Positions 11,611 to 22,251 of a stretch of DNA of 64,000 nt are shown here, piece by piece. Source of the stretch: Chlorophyllum brunneum. Taxonomy: Eukaryota; Basidiomycota; Agaricomycetes; Agaricales; Agaricaceae. The notes below the pieces were generated by a model. That model did not search any database, was not told the origin of the DNA, and was given only the letters and a program-made list of their open reading frames with translations. The first letter of the stretch is position 1. The number at the start of each line of letters is the position of its first letter. The stretch covers positions 2,356,001 through 2,420,000 of the forward strand of contig OY756143.1 in the NCBI GenBank assembly GCA_963576785.1. The letters are read 5' to 3'. Position numbers and translations under genes: made by a program.

Positions 11611-12750
11611 TCACTGCCACACTCGCCTTCGCTCCACGTTCGTCTTTACCTGCTGCGCAGATGGGTGGTTCGGGTGTGGTTTAATCTCCTCGTTGTTTCC
11701 CTTTCCTAGTATCTCGGTACAAATCCAACTGTAATCAACATGCTGTCCTGTTGGATCTGGAAGAACAGCTTCCACGAACCCGGTGGAAATACACCCTGTC
11801 TTTTGGCATATCGCGGCGACATTGTCCAGAAGATCAGGGGTGACCTTCCCAGCATAGAGCTCTGTCGTCACACGTTTAGGAAGTGGTATATGAAATGCTA
11901 TGATGGTCTCCGATGTGATTGTGCCGATGAGGAGGGTAAGAGGAAAAAGGAATCCGTTTGAGTGAGAAATGAGGGAAGCAAGTTTAAGGGCGATATTTGC
12001 GAATTGGAGCAACAGTCGAAAGGTTATTTGAAGTGAATGTTTGTAGCCTGCGTTTAACGATCGCATGGGTACCGCAGCGTCCTCGAGGTTGATGTAGTTG
12101 TGGTGTTTGGGAACCACCAGCTGCTGTCTTTCGAATTTGTGAGAGAGAATGATGAACTGGGTGGTCACCATGCCTCTGTGAAGTACGCACACCCTAGGTT
12201 TAGAACTGTGACGAGGCTTCGCAAAGGCCGGAAATGTCCATTCATATAACCCTGCCAATACTTGAAGGAAAATCCCAGCAAGTACCAGCGAACCTTCTCG
12301 AATATTATTACGAGACAGGCCCCATATGCCAAGGCTTCCTTGGAGAAGGAAAATGGCGAGAACGGCAAGGTGTTGCCATGTGAAGGTTTGCGTAAACTGT
12401 GGCCAAGCCTCTGTCAACACGATTTCAACAACCCTAGTCTTTGGTCTCGACTCTGTTACAGCGGCGTACAAGGCATGCATCCAAGGCGCTTCCACAGCCC
12501 TCGTCGCACCGGATGCCACATCCGTGAGTCGGAGGCCAGAGACGAGACTACTTTGTGGGTAATCATCGTCCAACAAATTATCTTGCCATCCCATGGTCAA
12601 AGGCAGAGGAAGGAATCCACAGGTGGGTCGAAGCATATGCTTGATCCCCATCATGCGTTGCGGCATTATCACCGCTCCAAGCTCAACAAAATCCGGGATC
12701 GTATCACGAGTGAATTCGGGTGTGGTAGGACGACTGGAAATATCAGCCAT
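11611..12750 (-). CDS. Multi-pass membrane protein of unknown function
   Basis: Single-exon frame of 379 residues starting at the ATG at 12748-12750. Hydrophobic segments occur at about residues 125-145 (LAVLAIFLLQGSLGIWGL), 153-175 and 255-295. A possible soluble C-terminal tail contains TPDLLDNVAAICQKTGC. No family was recognised. It lies only 235 nt upstream of the HET-like membrane protein and is transcribed the same way. This arrangement, both proteins being intronless and membrane-bound, suggests a functional pair, but that is inference. A remnant or partner of the same HET-associated family is possible. Confidence 0.6.
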   Translation of the reverse strand: MADISSRPTTPEFTRDTIPDFVELGAVIMPQRMMGIKHMLRPTCGFLPLPLTMGWQDNLLDDDYPQSSLVSGLRLTDVASGATRAVEAPWMHALYAAVTESRPKTRVVEIVLTEAWPQFTQTFTWQHLAVLAIFLLQGSLGIWGLSRNNIREGSLVLAGIFLQVLAGLYEWTFPAFAKPRHSSKPRVCVLHRGMVTTQFIILSHKFERQQLVVPKHHNYINLEDAAVPMRSLNAGYKHSLQITFRLLLQFANIALKLASLISHSNGFLFPLTLLIGTITSETIIAFHIPLPKRVTTELYAGKVTPDLLDNVAAICQKTGCISTGFVEAVLPDPTGQHVDYSWICTEILGKGNNEEIKPHPNHPSAQQVKTNVERRRVWQ

Positions 12751-13114
12751 GGCGTCGTTCGTGCGGGGGGGGGAACAATCGTAGGGGTTCTGGCCTGCTT
12801 TTCTCAGGGCTGGAGATGATATGGGAAGGAACAGGGTGACTATGAGGTTTAGTATCTCTGAAGTAATATAAAATCAAAGGAGAGAAAGACTCCGAGTGGC
12901 TGTGTCGCCGTCATGAACAGCTACCAGGGGCTCAACGTCATCTTTACCGTAAGCATAATTAGGATCCCACACGCCCATGATGTCCTAGCAGTTTAGAAAT
13001 GGAGAATATAAGATACCTCCTCCTGTATACTATTTCCGTGACAGTGTCTCTAGTGCTCTCGTCGATGACCAATCCAAATGGCTCGGTGTTGCGCGACATC
13101 GGGACAATTGGCAT
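12751..13114. other. Intergenic region
   Basis: About 360 nt between the membrane-protein start (12750) and the stop of the F-box gene (13115), both on the minus strand. A G-run lies at 12768-12775. No gene is seen; it should contain the membrane protein's promoter and the F-box gene's 3' UTR. Confidence 0.35.
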
Positions 13115-14903
13115 CTACAAATACTCTTCACGATACGCCCCATTCACAAATCCAACCCTCGGAAAACTCTTAACGACCAACTTTCCAACCTGATCAAATT
13201 TGTACTCTCGCCAACTCGAATCCACATTCCTCCTTAAAAACAACTCCACCACAGACCAACTCGATAATACCAGTGCCCCCATATCCTGACGGAACTGCCA
13301 TGTCTTCACAACAGATACATTCGGAATCTTTAGAATGCCTCCAGCAGTCGGATCCACGAGCGTCGGTTCTGAGATGGACTTCTGCCGACCGACAGAGGTG
13401 TACGCGAGATGTAATATTTTGAGCAAAGGATATTTCGTGGATAGGTTTGTGAGAACGGCGGATGTGAGGACTTCGAGAGATATATCAAGTTCTTCTAGTT
13501 GTTTCGAACCAACAAGGAGTAAGAGTTCGTGGAATTGACGGAGGGTAAAGGTTAGTCCATTTAGTGAGAGGTGTGTGAGGGTCGATGCATGGCGAGCGCA
13601 GTAGAAGAGTATTCCTTCAAAAAGTGAGGAATTAGAAGGTTCAGGGAATGTGAGACGGAGATGTCGGAGGAATGGAAGGGTGAGGTGGTACGGTGCTTGT
13701 TCAAACCACTCTTGCGGGTTCAGCACGAACTTGTGAGCCGAGGCATCTGAGGAAGTAACAAAGGTCCATGTAAAATAACTTAGCGTATCCCGGTGTCGTA
13801 AGAGGAGCTGGTTCAATGCGTCACTGTGACTTCCGGAAGGCGGGAAATGCGGCTGTTCGACCTCAAAACTCCGGAGATGAGGTAGCCAACCAATACCGTC
13901 ATACAAAGACGTCAGATCTTGGATGATAGTCGATGTAAAAGACACGGTTTTCAACGTCCCCGAATGCCTCCTGATAAATGGTGCTAATATTAACCGAATC
14001 GCGTACACATCGTCGTTTGGATTCTGATGTCCGGTGTCAACCCTTACTCTGAAGCTTCCCAGATGGGGCCATTCATGGTGATGTGGAATGATGTGCTTCC
14101 ACGTCGTGATCGAGCCCGAGACGGTCAGACTAGTCAAACTCGCAGCATAGGGTGTCTCTAACCCGAAGTATGGTAAGAGAACAATGGTCGAACCATCTTC
14201 ATCAGCTCGTTGACCACTAAGATCTGGGTAGTGAATCTTGAGGTCTGTGAGATTCGGAAGACTAGCAAGGAATTCCCGGAGGTCGGTGATAGTCTGATCT
14301 CGGACGGCTTGATCTCGTGTCTTTCGACGACTGAGAGTAAATGTACGGCTGATGGTTGCCGACATAGGAGCAGATGGCGGGGAGGAGGGAGAAAGTTGGA
14401 ATTGTGGTGCAATTGGCGATGTTGGGGACTGGATATTGGCCCTCCAGCGAGACGCGACGAGCTTCACAACAGCGAGCTGGCTTATCTTATTGATGGCCGT
14501 TTCTGCACCAGGTGGGTTGCCCCCCGACGGAACACTGTCGGGGAGTGCGAGACGAGTGGACATGAACGACAATGAGCGGACGTGTTTGCGTAGTCTGACC
14601 GTCTTTCTATGATTCCAACGTGTCACATCAGGAAAACGCAATAGCAGAAAATCTAATGAGAACTCACGCGATCGACAAACACCGTGTTGTGTGCTTACTC
14701 CCGACACCCTGCAGCGTCCCAACCGAGGCTTCACGATACCGCGAAGCCATGGCAATATGATACAGGGACCGATTCACAGAGTACATCCCGCGTACTTGCT
14801 CTTCAGTCAGGTATCGACATATATGACTCCACAGAATCTCTGGGAGCTGTGGTATTGGGCGAGAGGTTGGGGTACGACTACTTGGGTTCCTGGAAGAGGA
14901 CAT
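13115..14903 (-). CDS. F-box protein
   Basis: Two exons (14699-14903 and 13115-14652) joined across a 46-nt intron with donor GTAAGC and acceptor ATTAG give 580 residues. The N-terminus carries an F-box, IPQLPEILWSHICRYLTEEQVRGMYSVNR, at about residues 17-45, the Skp1-binding part of an SCF ubiquitin ligase. The rest resembles the leucine-rich, repeat-like substrate region usual in agaricomycete F-box proteins, with recurring LTSL, LRSF and LRHLRL segments. These genes are very numerous in agaricomycetes, and the target cannot be predicted. The ATG at 14903 was chosen because the F-box follows directly and the splice restores a single frame. Confidence 0.75.
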
Positions 14904-15458
14904 TTGTTCCTCCGTGAGGTGTTGGTGGAACTGGAGGGCAAGCAGCGACCGCGAGCGCTAGCAGAGATACAAGAAAGTTACTAGATTACGTAGACGTGTT
15001 GAAATGGAGGCCAGGGGGTGTTTGGAGAAGGTCTAGTCCGGGCTACGCCCGCCTGAGTGGTATGAAAGGGTTCAGTGGTGCAAACGCGGTAGTGAAGAAC
15101 GAGAGGACGTGGGCATGATGGGCGGTATGATGGTCACAAGAGGGCTCTAAAGGGGATGTATTCCTGGAGTGGTGAAGCATCTGATGGTCCAGCACCAGTA
15201 GTCAAAGTTATAATTAGTCATGATGCAAGAACTAGGTTAATGTCATATTCACGGCACTCCAACGTCACTACAAACATAAACTCCAATTGCGTATTGACAT
15301 AGAGATATTGTAACATGCAAAGAAAGCACCCAAGAAGGGCCCGGAAGTGAGCTGTCCCAAAAAATGCATCAATAGATAACAGTGGAAACCGAGTGTCAAG
15401 ATCGACCGCGAGATGCGTAGCAACACAGGCACGAAAGGGAGCGACATGACGGTCAACT
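14904..15458. other. Intergenic region
   Basis: About 555 nt between the F-box gene start and the stop of the coiled-coil gene, both on the minus strand. The part near 15220-15460 has an open minus-strand frame without an ATG, which is only the read-through of the coiled-coil gene's last exon in another frame. No separate gene is supported. Confidence 0.35.
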
Positions 15459-17385
15459 TTACCGCGGCCCACCCATTCGGCGATTGATTAATCCGCCTAT
15501 GCCACTCATCACACTGCTTGAAATAGTCCGATTAGGTATAGGTCCCTCGGTTTCCTTCAACGGGGAGAGCGTCGTAGGTATATTGAGTCCTCCGTTCAGC
15601 TAGAAAAAAAAAACATCAATATTGCTAGCCACTTACACAAAGATTGTGACATACCCCAAGGCCAAAATCAAATCCTGCAAGCTGACTCGACTGACTCCCC
15701 ACACCCGCAAATAGATTAATCTTTCGTTTCTTCGGCTTCTGCACTGGGTCCGAACCTCCATTCGCATGACCCTCCGAGGCGTCTGGTATTGACGCTGGTG
15801 CAAATTTCTTTGCTCCAGATTCAGGCTTCGTCGTCGTTTTTGCTTTCTTGTCTGGTCTCTCGAACTCGGCGCCAGAATCTTCAGACGCTTTTCTTTTTCG
15901 CTGAGTCTTGTTCGTAGGAGTAGTTTCTTCAACATCTGTCACCTCCACAGCCTTCGCCTTAGGCTTCGGTTTCGTGTTCTCCTCTTCTATCGCTCGGTCC
16001 TTGCCTTTCGCATCCCTCGGCAGTAGTGGCTGGACTTCAACCTCACTTTCTTCCTCCTCGATCACGGGTGTCATTGCCCTCGACTTCTTAGCAGCCTTGC
16101 CAACAGGAGCCGGTACTTCTTGGACTGACTCCGTGTCGCTTTCCGCTGTTGTGCCTTTCTTTCGCCGAGGTTTACCGCGTCTTGGTGCTCCAGTTTCGGC
16201 TTCAGAATCAGTGACTGTCGGAGACTTCTTCGATTTTGCGGCTGGCTTCGAAGGTTTGGGAGGTGATTCGTGGCGGGGTTGGGATTTGAGCTGTTCGAGT
16301 TCTTTGTGGAGGGCCGCGAGTTCGTCTTTCGCATTCTCTAGTTCGGTTTGGTATGCTTCAGCCGTCTCCTACGCGTGATGCAAATCTGAGTCAGGAGATG
16401 AAGAGAGGAGGCGTGTAGAAACGAACCTGCCACTGTAGAGTAGTCTCTTTTATCCGTTCAACCCGTTTTTTCTCCTTTTCGAGCGCCCTCTCATCACCAA
16501 TTTTTTCTAATCTATCACGTAGCTCTTTCACCTCGACTTCTAGTTCAATTTTGCGCTTACGTAGAGAATCGAGTTCCACGTCGCCCTTTGTTTCCAGGCG
16601 TTGCCATTTATCGAGCTGTCTTTGGAGATCGTGGTTTTTCCGTTTCAGTTCATCATTGAGGCTTTCAAGCTCCGAACGCGAGGACTGTGCGCCCTCCAAT
16701 TGTAGATTGATGCGCTCAAGCTTCGAAGACGTCGAAGAAAGGGTGGTCTGGAGGTGCACGTTTTCTTCACGCAGTTTGCTGATGTCTTTCTGGGCACCCT
16801 AAGTCAATTGATATCAGAGATTGAGTAAATGTGTGAGCTCACCCCGATGTTATCTCTCTCAGAGTTCATATCCGCAATCTCTCCATCTTTCGACCTCAGT
16901 TGTCCAATCAGCACAGCCAACTGTTTCCGTAGAGCAGACGCCAACTCCTTCCTCTCAACAGCCATCCTCTCATTTTCATCCTCCAATTCCACAATCCTCT
17001 CTTCCAACTCACGCTCCTTGGCACGAAACATCGTGACCCTAAAATCCCGTTGCAACCGCAGTAACTTCTCTTTCCGCAAGGCTTTTTGCTCATTTAACAC
17101 ATTCAGTCTTTCCGTCTCGAGTTCCGACACAGTGCGTAGTTGCACAAAACGATAACACGCGAGAAAGGCTTCGCATTCCTCGCGCATCAGTTTTTCGTGC
17201 TCGTGCCATTGTTTCTGGATTTCGAGAACAGCATCCCTTGACCGTTCTGTCTCTGTTGAGATCTGCTCGGACAGCTTCTTGTTTGTGAATTCAAGGGTGC
17301 GGTTACGTCGCACGAGATCGTTGATTTGAGCTTGGTTGGCTGCTTCAAGAGATGGAGGAGCGTCTGAGCGACGTGGAGTCGGCAT
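15459..17385 (-). CDS. Long coiled-coil protein of unknown function
   Basis: Four exons (16843-17385, 16427-16798, 15655-16368, 15459-15599) join in frame to 589 residues, starting MPTPRRSDAPP. Residues 1-330 are nearly continuous coiled coil rich in Glu, Arg, Lys and Leu. Residues 330-540 are disordered and basic/acidic, with Lys-rich, nuclear-localisation-like stretches such as KTQRKRKAS and KPKKRKINLF. The last exon encodes a compact tail, LNGGLNIPTTLSPLKE, ending GIGGLINRRMGGPR, with Ser/Thr-Pro sites. The layout (long coiled coil, phosphosite-rich basic region, short conserved-looking tail) resembles kinetochore or chromosome-associated coiled-coil proteins, but no family was recognised. 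It is divergent from the Dph3 gene across 280 nt. The last exon was found only by splicing. Confidence 0.7.
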
Positions 17386-17665
17386 AAGTCTACGGGGTGG
17401 ATGAGCTATGGTCTGATGGTCTGGAATATCACTTACCTGTGGCTGCGCGTCTGTTCAACGAAACGCGAATCAGCTCAACACTAGTGAGGCGAAACACGTG
17501 ATGTCGCGTACCCTAAATGTGCGTGGAAATGACCATGTAAGGCTGTGATCATCTTTTGATCAATGCATCACTGAGTCAATTTACGACTTATGTTCCGAAC
17601 TATCATTATCTGTTTCAACTATCAACTCCTCCATAGCGGGCACGACACTTAGGTATTAATCCACC
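17386..17665. promoter_or_regulatory. Divergent promoter, coiled-coil gene / DPH3
   Basis: 280 nt separate the start codons of the minus-strand coiled-coil gene and the plus-strand Dph3 gene, so both promoters must lie here. No clear TATA box was picked out. Confidence 0.45.
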
Positions 17666-18055
17666 ATGGGCGCCTACTACGACGAAATCGAGATCGAAGA
17701 CATGACATGGGACCCAGAAAAACAAATCTATCATTACCCATGTCCATGTGGAGATCGCTTTGAAATCTCCAGAAAGCAGCTTGCCAATTATGAAGACATC
17801 GCAACATGTCCAAGCTGCAGTCTTATCATCAGGATAATATACGACCCTGTGAGTCATCCCATCCTACATACGGGACCGCGGACTGACTCGTTTCCTTAGC
17901 TCGATTATGAGGACTATGACGAAGACGAAGACGAGGAGGATAGTGCATCTGAAGAGGAGGAAGATGATGACTCTGGTGATGAGAACTTCGAGGACGCCCT
18001 GGAGAACTTCCACATCAGCGACGAGTCTACTCGTCTTGTCGCGGCTGCCGCGTAG
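17666..18055 (+). CDS. DPH3: Diphthamide biosynthesis protein 3 (CSL zinc finger)
   Basis: Two exons (17666-17848 and 17900-18055) with a 51-nt intron give 112 residues. The N-terminus [13 protein letters not shown] leads to a CSL zinc finger with cysteine pairs CPCGDRF and CPSCSLII, the signature of DPH3/KTI11. The protein donates electrons to the Dph1-Dph2 iron-sulfur enzyme in the first step of diphthamide formation on elongation factor 2. In yeast it also serves Elongator-dependent tRNA modification. The C-terminal half is highly acidic (Asp/Glu runs), as in many fungal homologues. Length and motif match the family well. Confidence 0.93.
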
Positions 18056-19089
18056 GATACTGATAGCACAGTATGCAAAAAGGTGTGTGGTTACTCCCGC
18101 TTTGGATTTTACTTCAGTGACCGATATGCCCATACCAGTAACATTTACTGTCATAACTATTTCTTCAATGTATTTCACTAAACGAAGTGCTCGTTTCACT
18201 CTGGTATTGAACAAACAATTCTTCCACGCCAGTTTACTACCCCGTAGAATTTGATTTTTTTTTGTGTATGGATAACAGAGCCAACGTCAAAAACCGTATT
18301 CCTTCCCCTCGCACGGAGCTCATACGGGGCTCATACGACAACCCCAGACCCACATGGACCTTATGCTAGCCTGAAAGCCCCCTCCTTCCCTCCGAGACCA
18401 AACAATCCACGACTACCGCCAGTAAATACTGTCTTAAAGATTTGAACACTGATACCCGCAACGGAATCGGAACATTCTACTCACACAGAATATATGTAAC
18501 GGCCTTCCCTGTCCACTACAGCCAACGCAATGGGGCTCGTGCTCGCCCTACGTTGAAGATCAAAGCAAACCTATTCACCTTGTAGTTTATGCCCACCGCC
18601 GTCTACCCAACAGGATAGCAGTAAAGCCATTTTCCAAATAGATATCCCAATTGAATACGCTTTCCCCATAGAAGGTTTACACCTCTTGGAGAGAGGCTGG
18701 GAGAGGTGACGAGAGATGCCATGGACGCCATTATCATTATTGGGCTAACAACACCAGAACAATACCCTCACAAGAGATGACGAAAGTATCTCTTCCTTCC
18801 GGACTAAAGCTGACATACCGGCAATCAGAACTGGGTCATGGGTTAGGCATTCACCATCAGCGCGAATATGGAGTGTGTCTCGTGTCCCTAGATAATCATT
18901 CCTGGTTTCATAACGGCAGGTGCAGGTATACAATGAAAATATGGACCTTGACACCACAATTAACTCCCAAAGGAGGTTTCTGATTGCAAGGGGGCGGCTG
19001 GTGTTCCTTGGAATTACGAGACCAGTTCAGTCGTTCAGAGATAAGAGCTTCAACCCGTTTCGCTGGTCATACCCCCATCCACGGTTTCA
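18056..19089. other. Intergenic region
   Basis: About 1 kb between Dph3 and the P450 gene, both on the plus strand. Short open frames on either strand show no motif or plausible splice partners. It should hold the Dph3 3' UTR and the P450 promoter. Confidence 0.35.
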
Positions 19090-21179
19090 ATGCTTCAGTG
19101 CTACGACGGCATCTTCCTGTGTTTCTGTGCTGTAATCCATTTCATCTGTCGCTATCGTCCTAGCAGACGTTTCCCTCTGCCTCCTGGACTTCCACGATGG
19201 CCTATTCTTGGTAACGCTTTGTCGATTCCACTCACCTATGCCCATGTCTTCTACAAAGACCTTGGAGACAGACTCGGTGAGTATAAGCCCATTGACCGAT
19301 CAGTCTATCTTGTCTCATTGCTTGAAATAGGAGCCAAATTTATGTATCTCGAAGCTCTTGGCCGGCCTTTGATAATAATCAATGATTTTGGTGTTGCACA
19401 AGACCTGCTCGAGAAACGATCGGCCTTGTACTCGAGTCGGTGGGTGTCCCAAAATCGCCACACAAGGTCAACCACTGAAAAATTTCTAGACCCCAGATAC
19501 CAATGCTCACGAATGTGTACGGTGTCTCTCACGACTCATTACACAAAAGAGCTCACACCCCGTCCTAGGATCGGCATCAGACATCTTTTTTCGATAATGC
19601 CTTATGGCGACGAATGGAGAAATCATCGTCGTATATTCCAGCAGCACTTCTCTACAAAGAACCTACGTCGTGATCAAGAGAAAGAGTTGGAATTCGTCCG
19701 AAAGGGACTTCTGCAGAACATATTGGCGACCCCGCAAGACTTTGACGCGCATGTACGAAGGTACAGTTCGGTTACCCCCTTGGATAAGCACAGGCTCATA
19801 TTTGTTGCGAAGCTGTATTGGTGGACTGGCCATTTCTATGGCATATGGGCTCCCTGTGAAAAGTCGAGAGGATCCGTTGGTTCGGTTGGCGGAACAGGCG
19901 TTCGCGGATATGGCTGGTGCAGCTGCGCCTGGGAAGTATCTTGTTAATGTCATATCTCCATTACAGTATGTGCCGGACTGGATGCCAGGAGCTGGTTTCA
20001 AGGAAGCCGCGCGCAATATACGACGGCAGCTATTGAGACTTTTGGAGGAACCGTATAAGGCAGCACTGACAACAATGGTAGGGTATTACGCTGAGCTTCA
20101 ATTCCGCCCTTATGATGACCTTACATAGGACGAAGGGACCAACCCGGAGTGCTTTGTGTCCGAAAGTTTGGAAAGGCACCGCGATAGACCAGACTTTGAA
20201 GCTCAAGCTTCAGATATCAAGAAAGCTGCAATGCAAATTTTTGCAGGTACTGTAATTCGATCGCTAACTCCTTGACCTCTATTGACTGTTATCAGCCGCC
20301 TATGAAACAACCTCTAGTGCCGCAATGACTTTCGTCCTCGCAATGCTCAAGTATCCCGATGTCCAGCAACAAGCACAATTGGAGATTGATTCTGTCGTTG
20401 GACATGATAGGCTTCCCGACTTCTCGGACTTGCCAAGTCTACCATACCTCTCCGCTGTTGTCAAAGAGGTCATACGGTAAGCGCTCCAGCATTAACCAGA
20501 GGCTCAGATGTAGACTTACGGGGCTATCCAGGTGGAATCCGGTTGTGCCCTTGGGGGTTCCACATATGACTAGCGATGAAGATGTATATGAAGGGTATTA
20601 CATTCCGAAAGACTGCATTGTGTTGACTAACATATAGTAAGTTCTTTCTGGGTAATTTGAACAGACCAGAATTGATTTGGACACCGCGTTAGTGCAATGC
20701 TTCATGACGAAAAGGTTTTCCCAAATCCAAAGAAATTCAACCCTGAGCGGTTCTTTAGGGATGGTATCCTTGTCGACAGTGCTCCAGATCCAGAGGTCTT
20801 TGCCAGCTTTGGTTTTGGCAGGAGGCACGTCACTTGTTTCCTCACAAGCGAGTGCTTTAGTGACTGACATCGTATCCTCAATCAGAGCATGCCCAGGTTC
20901 ACATATAGCACTATCAACGTTGTATATCATTGCGGCATCTGTATTGTGTCTCTTTGACGTATCTCCAGCGGTGAACGCTGAGGGAGAGCCGATTGGTGTA
21001 ATTCCGGAATTCACGCCAGCGTCTATTACTTCGTGAGTTAACTGCGAGGTGAATGATCGGTCGGCTGATTTATCATTCACTCCAGGGCACCACTACCTTT
21101 CAAATGCAAATTGGCCCCGCGCGAGGGGAAGGATGTGGGGACTTTACTCAAAGCGTATCCCGACGTCGAGTGTATCTGA
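19090..21179 (+). CDS. Cytochrome P450 monooxygenase
   Basis: Eleven exons join in frame to 514 residues: 19090-19276, 19331-19439, 19490-19516, 19581-19760, 19813-20077, 20129-20246, 20296-20476, 20532-20636, 20693-20824, 20886-21032 and 21086-21179. A short N-terminal hydrophobic anchor is followed by RRFPLPPGLPRWPILGN, the proline-rich hinge of microsomal P450s. The C-helix MPYGDEWRNHRRIF, I-helix AAYETTSS, ExxR (KEVIR), PERFF and the heme loop FGFGRRACPG are all present. The heme motif is restored exactly only if the intron at 20825-20885 uses a GC donor. The third exon is only 27 nt. This resembles the large agaricomycete CYP families with broad secondary-metabolism or detoxification roles; the substrate cannot be told. 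No cluster partner genes are next to it. Confidence 0.88.
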
Positions 21180-21277
21180 TTGGATGTATATAATGACAGA
21201 AACATGATAACTTTGCACTGACCTGGTCTAATCACGTGAGCAGCCAGAGAGCCGAGGACGGGCGGAGATGGCTCTGC

Positions 21278-22251
21278 ATGGCTCCTGCTACCAAGCCGGT
21301 CAAGGTGATCAAAATCCATGTTCCAAGACACAATGCACAACGCATGGGAAACAAGCTCAATGCAGGCGTCAAGAATCTTGCAAAAGAGAGGCGCATCCTT
21401 GTCGACACATACCAGACAAACCCAGATCTCACTCCAGCAGTCGTCCGTGTTCCTTTCCAGACCCTCATAGGCACTCACTCACAGCGTAACTTCATAGGAG
21501 AGTGCCTCCGATTGGAACTCGATGCTAATGACTGCCCGCGCCGAGCGGGGCCCGCAGTGGGATATTGGAACACAGCAGTGCGTCTCAGTATCTCAACCTC
21601 GCTCTCTTGCTCTAACCTCACTGCACTAGATTCCACGTTGACAAATATTCTGACCTCTACTATGACCCTGCACCATTACTTGAAGTCGTCAAGAAGGAGC
21701 TTGAAGATGACGCACCCGACCCACATACCCAGGGCGTCCAGCAATTTCCTCCAGGTCACCCCGCCATGCTTCCACCCCACCCAGGCCAGCAACCACCACC
21801 AGGCGCATTCGTGCATCCTGGGGTACGACACCATACACCACTACGAGGTGGAGATCCTCGTGGAGACTTTCATAATATACCTCCTGGTATGCACCCACAA
21901 ATGATTCAAGGCGGCGGGCATCACGGCCCACCTCCTGGTGCACAAATGAACTTTCCCCCTGGTGGGTATCCTGGTACGCCTGGTATGAACGTGCGCCCGG
22001 CCTTTCCTGGAACGCCATTCAATGCTATGCAACCTGGTCAATTTTTCAACAACGATCCGGGAGCATCACCTATGCGTGGACCGCCGGGACATATGGGCGG
22101 AATGAACGTGAATCCTGGAATGCATGGGGGTGGTGGTATGCCAGGAATGCCAGGGATGACACAGAGGGGGATGCCACCGCCAGGGATGAACTTGTCGCCG
22201 GAGGTGAGGAGAATGACAAGGGGTATGCCAGAGGATTTCCCTATGCATTAG
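21278..22251 (+). CDS. Pro/Gly/Met-rich protein, unknown family
   Basis: Three exons (about 21278-21442, 21498-21577, 21630-22251) give about 288 residues. The join yields one sensible frame through LAKERRILVDTYQTNPDLTP, then WNSMLMTARAERGPQWD and QQFHVDKYSDLYYDPAPLLE. This looks like a folded N-terminal domain with conserved aromatic positions. The rest (about 21760-22251) is low-complexity, rich in Pro, Gly, Met and His, with repeated PPG, PGM and GMPG units, and ends EDFPMH. Such tails are typical of RNA-binding or transcription co-regulator proteins, but I do not recognise the family. The first exon's donor (GTCCGT) and start ATG are the least certain parts; an extra upstream exon is possible. 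Confidence 0.6.

Noticed and set aside
15908..16378. A 156-codon plus-strand open frame
   Set aside because: It is antisense to the Lys/Glu-rich part of the coiled-coil gene; low-complexity coding sequence often leaves the opposite strand open.
18251..18445. A 64-codon open frame downstream of Dph3
   Set aside because: No motif, no splice partner, and its position fits a 3' UTR.
19761..19812. An apparent frameshift in the P450 gene
   Set aside because: An intron of 52 nt (GTACAG to GCGAAG) aligns the flanking exons exactly with the family pattern, so no frameshift is needed.
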